Source: Istiophorus platypterus
Lineage: Eukaryota > Chordata > Actinopteri > Istiophoriformes > Istiophoridae
Assembly (NCBI GenBank): GCA_016859345.1
Contig: CM029112.1
Span: forward strand, 15,508,725-15,572,724
Reading direction: 5' to 3'
DNA length: 64,000 nt
Made by a program: the position numbers and the translations under genes. Positions 58,801 to 64,000 of this stretch are shown here, in pieces (the stretch's first letter is position 1; each line of letters begins with the position of its first letter). The notes beneath the pieces are model-generated. The model had not been told where the DNA came from and searched no databases. It saw nothing but the letters and a program-made list of their open reading frames with translations.

Positions 58801-61800
58801 AAATCATATATATCAAGTGTTCCTGTGAATAGATTATGAATGTTATAAGTCCATGTTTTTGTCTGTGTCTCTTTCAAACAAGATGAGCGGTACTTTGTGT
58901 CTTATCAAAAGAGGTATTCCACCCAAAACTCAGAGTGTGATGACTGTGGGCCCCCATTTTTAGCGTTTCTAGCAATATACCGTCACATGTAAAATTCTAT
59001 GATAAAAATGCGGTCTTAGTTTCACAAGCAAGACCGACTTAGCACAAATGGTGATACAGTGTTTTGACCATGTTTTCCCATTTCCACAGTGTATGACCTA
59101 GAAGCGGAATATTGCCAAGTAAAAGTGGCAGGGGCCGAACTGCTGCAGAAATCATAATCATTGGTTGAGGATGTGCGTAAGTCTTCAAAACCTTTATCTT
59201 AGTAAAAAATATCCAATCACTCCGCTCAAAATTTTACTTAAGTATGTAAACACTATCACCAGATAAAACTGCTTATTGTGCAGAATGCCCTCCTGCAGGG
59301 TGCTGTATTATCATATTAGAGAAAAATAATACAACATGCCATATACATGAGTAACATTTTCATGTTAGAGCTGTCTAAAGGGTATTTTAATAACTTTAAA
59401 CAACATTGGGTAGTTCAATTTGTAACAATACAATTTATTTAAAAAATGTTTCATATCTGTGTGAAGTCTTCAAATTTGCGAAGCAACTAATAACTATACC
59501 TAACAAAATGTTGTGAAAAGCACATCTGTAGAAAATTATGGATTGTTATTGACTTCAACAGGTCTCTTATCTTTCCCCCCAGTCTCTGCCTTTCATGTAT
59601 TAATTTCTCTAAATCAATCAAACCTCAGAAGGTTGGTTATCAATGTTTATTGCTGTTCTGAATGCATCTCCACAGTTCTCAAGCATTTCACCTAAGCATC
59701 TGGATGAAAAATTGTTCTGTGTGTTGTCAAATGAAAAAGGTTTTTACACCCATCTCCCAAGCTGTGCCTTTTTTTCCAAATCCAAATAAAAGCTGGTGGC
59801 CAGAAAGTGCTACCATCTCTCTCTGCTCAAGTTTCACAACGTGAGCAAACATTTAAAACCTTATCACCAGTTATATTGGTATCTATTTACGTTTCTTTCC
59901 AAAACTTGTATTTTTGCACAGAACGATGCATCATGTTTCATTTTTGAAAATTCACAAGTGTTTTCAAGACCTTGTTGCCAGGATTGCCTGGTATTTATTT
60001 TTTGGACAACTGGATACAGAGCTCTTTAACGTAATGGTAATACATGAGGGTATAAACTAGTTCCTCCTGAAGTGATGTCCCCCATAGAGCCAAAGTGCAG
60101 GAAATATGTGGAAAGTGGGAGATTGAATCTAACTTGTCCTGCAATTGGTAGGTAAAATGTTATTCATTTTAAGATATATAAAATGTGCACATTTAAGGCT
60201 TTTTTCTTGCCTGTGCCGCTGAATTGCTCCAAAGTTCCCGCAGTATAAAACAAAATGTATTTTTATGAAATTGTGCACAAGAACTGTGGCCTGCAGTTGC
60301 TGCCTGTAACATGCCTCTGCCGCTGCTTCTTTCATCTACATTAGTGCCTTTCGACACTTCTATCACCAGTTGCAGAAACTCACACACACACACAAAAACA
60401 CAAACACACAAAACACACACACACACATCCACAGCCAGACAGGAAGCACCCCCACCTCCCCCGTTCCTGTTTCTCACAGCATGCATATATGAGTGTGTGT
60501 GTGAGTTTGTGTGGACTTGAGGCCCACTACTGTTGGTAATCGGGAAGAGGCAAATTGAACAGCTCAGGAAAACACACACACAAAGACATAAGATATAAGA
60601 TAGTGCAGGATAGAAGTTTTATCTCTGGAGAGGAAAGAAATATACAGAAAATTATACAGAGAGAAAAAAACAGAGATAGTGATTATGGAACAATGCTGGC
60701 GGTCAAAATGTTTGCTACACCTCTATCCTGCCTCCCTTCCTTTGGGTTAGGCACAGGCAGTGTTCACACTGTTGCACATAATCAGTGTTTTCCACTCTCA
60801 TTGCAAAACAGTAAACAATTTTAGATATGTGAAGTCTCTTCTTCCATTTTTAGCTTAATGAAAGACATACATTTATGTGATCAACCAAACCATTTTGACA
60901 GACACTGACATGCAGAACAGGAAATACAGAGGCATTGTCACGGCAACATTTTTTCTGTTGATGTCAAACAGCTCAGAGAATATGGAAATGGTGGCTTAAA
61001 GACTCAGGATACTGACTCAGAAAAAAAAATGAAGTTGAAATGATACTTCTAAGCATGTAACTAAGGGGACTGGAAACACATCTGTTTTTGCATCAGCAGC
61101 CTGAGGGAGAAACAAAGTTACAGGAGAGAAGTTAAAAAAAATTTCAGCAGCTACACACCTCTTACCACTATTGTTTCCACCTGTCTATCTTTCTCATCCC
61201 TCAATTCTGGTGAAGTGATTTTGTGTGTGTGTTTTTGTGTGTGTGTGTATAACCAGACCAGTCTGGTAAAGATAAAAGATCACATACAGTCATACAAACA
61301 CAGGCTGCTTTCCATCGCATTTGCTTCCCCATATTTTCATTCATTTGCCTAAACACCTGTTGGACACAGAAAGAGCCAATAGAAGCACACTGGGAAAAAA
61401 AAAATAAAAAACTTGAAAACTGAAAATCGAGGAAGTAAAGAAACTGGGAGTGACTGCAAGATTGAGACCATGAGCCTGACGATATCAGGGTTTGTTCCTT
61501 TGCAAACACCCACACACACACAAACAAAAAGTGCAGAAACACCCAAATCCCACAGGTCAACAAGGAAATGACCACTGGCACAAGTACAGCAATGATAAGA
61601 AGGCTGCCATTAAGGATCTGTAATTCACACACTCAACATGGTTTATCAGCACTTTCTCCAACAGCTAATGAAAGCTCAAAAGCAGGCACACCCACAAAAA
61701 TATGACACACATACACACAATAGGGCCGGGTCAAAATAGACATACAATGCAGTGGATCAAATATTCATTAGCTTCTGTCTAAACCAAATATTTCTTGATC

Positions 61801-62082
61801 ATGTGTGTATGAGTGTGAACCATGTGAGCTTGTAAATGTTTTTGTCAAGATATTATAATGAGTCTATACAATGTATTGAAGCTGAAATTATTTTTGCTTG
61901 CTTAATTTTTGGTGAAAATGCATTTGTCCAATTAAATTATTATAGCCTTATGTGACACAAACCATAATATGCACTGACCATTCAAAAGCAGATATGGATA
62001 TCTTGAATAATATGACATCTAACTATAATATGTGATGTTTACGAACCACTCTTGTGTAATGCTATAGCCAGCAGCAATTCAG

Positions 62083-62135
62083 CTTATCTTCGCATAAAGA
62101 CTGGAAATAAAGGAAACTGCTAACCATTCTCATCA
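62083..62135 (+). repeat. TTAGCTTAGC-family repeat fragment
   Basis: TTCAGCTTATCTTCGCATAA then AGACTGGAAATAAAGGAAAC resembles the family head, truncated. Confidence 0.45.
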
Positions 62136-62214
62136 AAAGATATTAAATCTGAGAGCCAGAACCTCTAAGTCTTACTTACTAACTCGCTGTAATTTGTGTT
62201 TTTTTATCCATACC

Positions 62215-62263
62215 AAAACAACAACAACAACAACAACAATAATAATAATAATAATAATAACAA
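62215..62263. repeat. (CAA)n(TAA)n microsatellite
   Basis: CAA units pass into TAA units, about 48 bp in all. Confidence 0.95.
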
Positions 62264-63138
62264 GTGAACTGTGGGTTAAGTGCTGCATTTTTTGTCGATC
62301 AGGGAGTCATTGAACCCAGCCTAAAAACAGTCCCACATGAGAGTGGCATCCTCGGATAAGTAAACGGATAAGCATTTTTTTCCAAAATGATTAAAGATAT
62401 TCCCTTTTTCCCCCGGGGGCTATCATTCAATAAGTCTGTTTATTTGATTTAGTGCTTGTGTGCCACTAATGCACTCAGCTTATTCCAGGGTCATTTATGT
62501 GGAATTTCAAAAATACACTTGACAATTTAAAAACTTTAAAAAAAAAAAAAAGTATATCCCTATATATCAAACAGATGTCCAAAACACAAAATGTAAGGTT
62601 TGGAAACTAACTCCACAGTGTCAAAATGTCTAGTTTAAAAAGCTTTACAAATTCAAAATAGAATAATAAATAAAGAGTACACAGCCCCACTTTGCTGTCA
62701 GAATCGGCTTCTGTTTGTGATTTATATATATTTATAATCACTATACAGGAGAAATTGTATTTTCATTTCTGGAGCAGGAAATGCATTGAGCATTTTCTCC
62801 TGTCTTCAGAGTTAAAGGCCATTGTGTATGTGTACACAAATGCAGAGGAAAATATTTCTAAAACTGTGTGGCCAGAAATAGGCTGCTAGCCTAGCTAATC
62901 TTCCTTCCTTTACATAAACACTCTGACATGCGAGGACACCCACACATAACTGACTTTCCTTCCTTGGAACCGAAGTTCAGACACACACACATAATAACGC
63001 CAGACAGAGAGATAGTTATTCTGGGGTTATACTATTCAGGAGGTGAGTCAGGACAGCTGAGAGAGAGTGGGGGACACTATCATCAACCAACATATGACCT
63101 CTCCTCTCAAATTACCCCTAACCTCTTCATATTGCATG

Positions 63139-63173
<35 letters not shown>
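63139..63173. repeat. (GT)n microsatellite
   Basis: About 17 GT units ending in GCTCGCGC. Confidence 0.95.
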
Positions 63174-63176
<3 letters not shown>

Positions 63177-63599
63177 CGCGCATGTTGTTTTTTGTTTAAT
63201 GTACACAAAAGCTTTCCTGCATAGTAAATCGTCCTCTATAATAAAACGAAATAAAACTCAGTTCTGTTAATTTACATATCTCTTGTTGTTACTTCTTCGC
63301 AAGATGGTGTTATTAATTATGAGCATAGAACCAGATGTTACAAAAGTTCATCCGTGAACCTTGACAGCAACATTCTGAGTCTGAGCTGAGATTTGGTGGG
63401 ATGAGGTAAAAGGCTGCAGCCCTGGAGGGTTAGCCCTACTTCCTCTGATTGGTCCAGGCAGTACAGGGCTGTATGTTGTCATGGCTCATGTTGTGGTCTG
63501 GGGAGATGGAGGCAGGAAGATAAAGCTGATCTCTGGGATTTCTTCGGTTGCAGACTGACCTGAATAAGTGCAAGAAGCATCTGAAATTCCTTTTCCACT

Positions 63600-63685
63600 T
63601 TGGCTGTGTGTGTATGTGTGTTAGTGTGTGTTTGTGTTTGTTTGTGTGTGTGTGTTGGTGTTTGTGTCTGTGACTGTGTGTGTAC
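63600..63685. repeat. Interrupted (GT)n microsatellite
   Basis: GT units with TTT and TA interruptions. Confidence 0.93.
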
Positions 63686-63971
63686 ACATACTATCTATTG
63701 CTCAATTACTTTAAATAGTACAATATTGTAAAGATACTGTATTTTTACATTGTTTAAAATGAATTATTTTACGAAAATAAAACTTTTTATTTCAAATTTT
63801 GTAAAAAAACAAAAACAAAACTATTGCCAAGAAGACTGATCGCTTTTTCTTGCCTTCACATTTGTTTTCTAAAGTTTGCCAGCAAGCTAGATTTTGTAGG
63901 GGAAACTCGGCTGGATTTCACAACAGTGCTTGAGGTGTGTGTGGGAAACTGGTGAGGGATCATGTCCTTGG

Positions 63972-64000
63972 TTAGCTTAGTTTAGCATAAAGACTACAAA
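63972..64000 (+). repeat. TTAGCTTAGC-family repeat, cut by window end
   Basis: GGTTAGCTTAGTTTAGCATA then AAGACTACA is the start of another copy running off the window. Confidence 0.65.

Larger units (their letters stand above)
55866..63971. other. Intergenic upstream of emp2, no gene seen
   Basis: No exon chain supported. Content: poly-purine tract near 56.0 kb, poly(T) runs, a CA run near 60.4 kb, a (CAA)n(TAA)n repeat near 62.2 kb and GT runs near 63.15 and 63.64 kb. The frame at 61201-61632 is hydrophobic and low in complexity and partly reads a CA repeat; I do not call it. Confidence 0.55.

Noticed and set aside
61201..61632. 143-codon minus-strand frame with hydrophobic stretches
   Set aside because: Partly encoded by CA repeats and poly(A); no splice sites or family features.
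1..64000. tRNA, rRNA, CRISPR, operon or phage features
   Set aside because: None seen; the spliced genes and fish repeats show nuclear vertebrate DNA.

Overview
This is a vertebrate, almost certainly teleost, nuclear genomic window. It is AT-rich, with spliced genes (GT-AG introns), many (CA/GT)n microsatellites, teleost-type dispersed repeats and a Tc1 transposon. I see nothing prokaryotic, viral or CRISPR-like. Three multi-exon genes can be assembled from the sequence, all on the minus strand. In each, the chosen splice sites keep one continuous reading frame.

Layout. 1-18.3 kb holds no gene I can support, only microsatellites, repeat copies, a MITE-like element and possible regulatory DNA. 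18.5-26.1 kb is an intact NACHT/LRR immune receptor of about 1279 codons. Its order is a possible myristoylation signal, CARD, FISNA, NACHT, five 174-177-nt LRR exons and B30.2. A compact ISRE, GC-box and TATA promoter lies near 26.1-26.2 kb. 26.3-31.3 kb is intergenic. 31.3-41.4 kb is an atf7ip2-like gene (MCAF family, coiled coil plus C-terminal fibronectin III) of about 435 codons, with a CpG- and ETS-rich promoter at 41.3 kb. 44.9-55.3 kb is emp2, a 165-aa four-pass PMP22-family protein with a long microsatellite-rich first intron and a CpG-rich noncoding first exon. 55.4-64 kb shows no gene.

The atf7ip2-emp2 adjacency matches mammalian gene order as I recall it (GRIN2A-ATF7IP2-EMP2) and supports both identifications. 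The NLR beside them has no counterpart I know of in that mammalian neighbourhood. The three genes are not expected to share a pathway: one is an innate immune sensor, one a chromatin cofactor and one a membrane tetraspan.

The most striking features are these. A young Tc1 transposon has near-perfect 215-bp IR/DR ends and one in-frame stop, and its end lies 18 nt upstream of an atf7ip2 exon, so the branch point must fall in transposon DNA. The NLR has an unusual N-terminal CARD order with a potential lipid anchor and an interferon-type promoter. An extra N-terminal exon joins in frame to atf7ip2. Exon boundaries and transcription starts are inferred by eye from splice consensus and frame; no alignment or RNA evidence was available.
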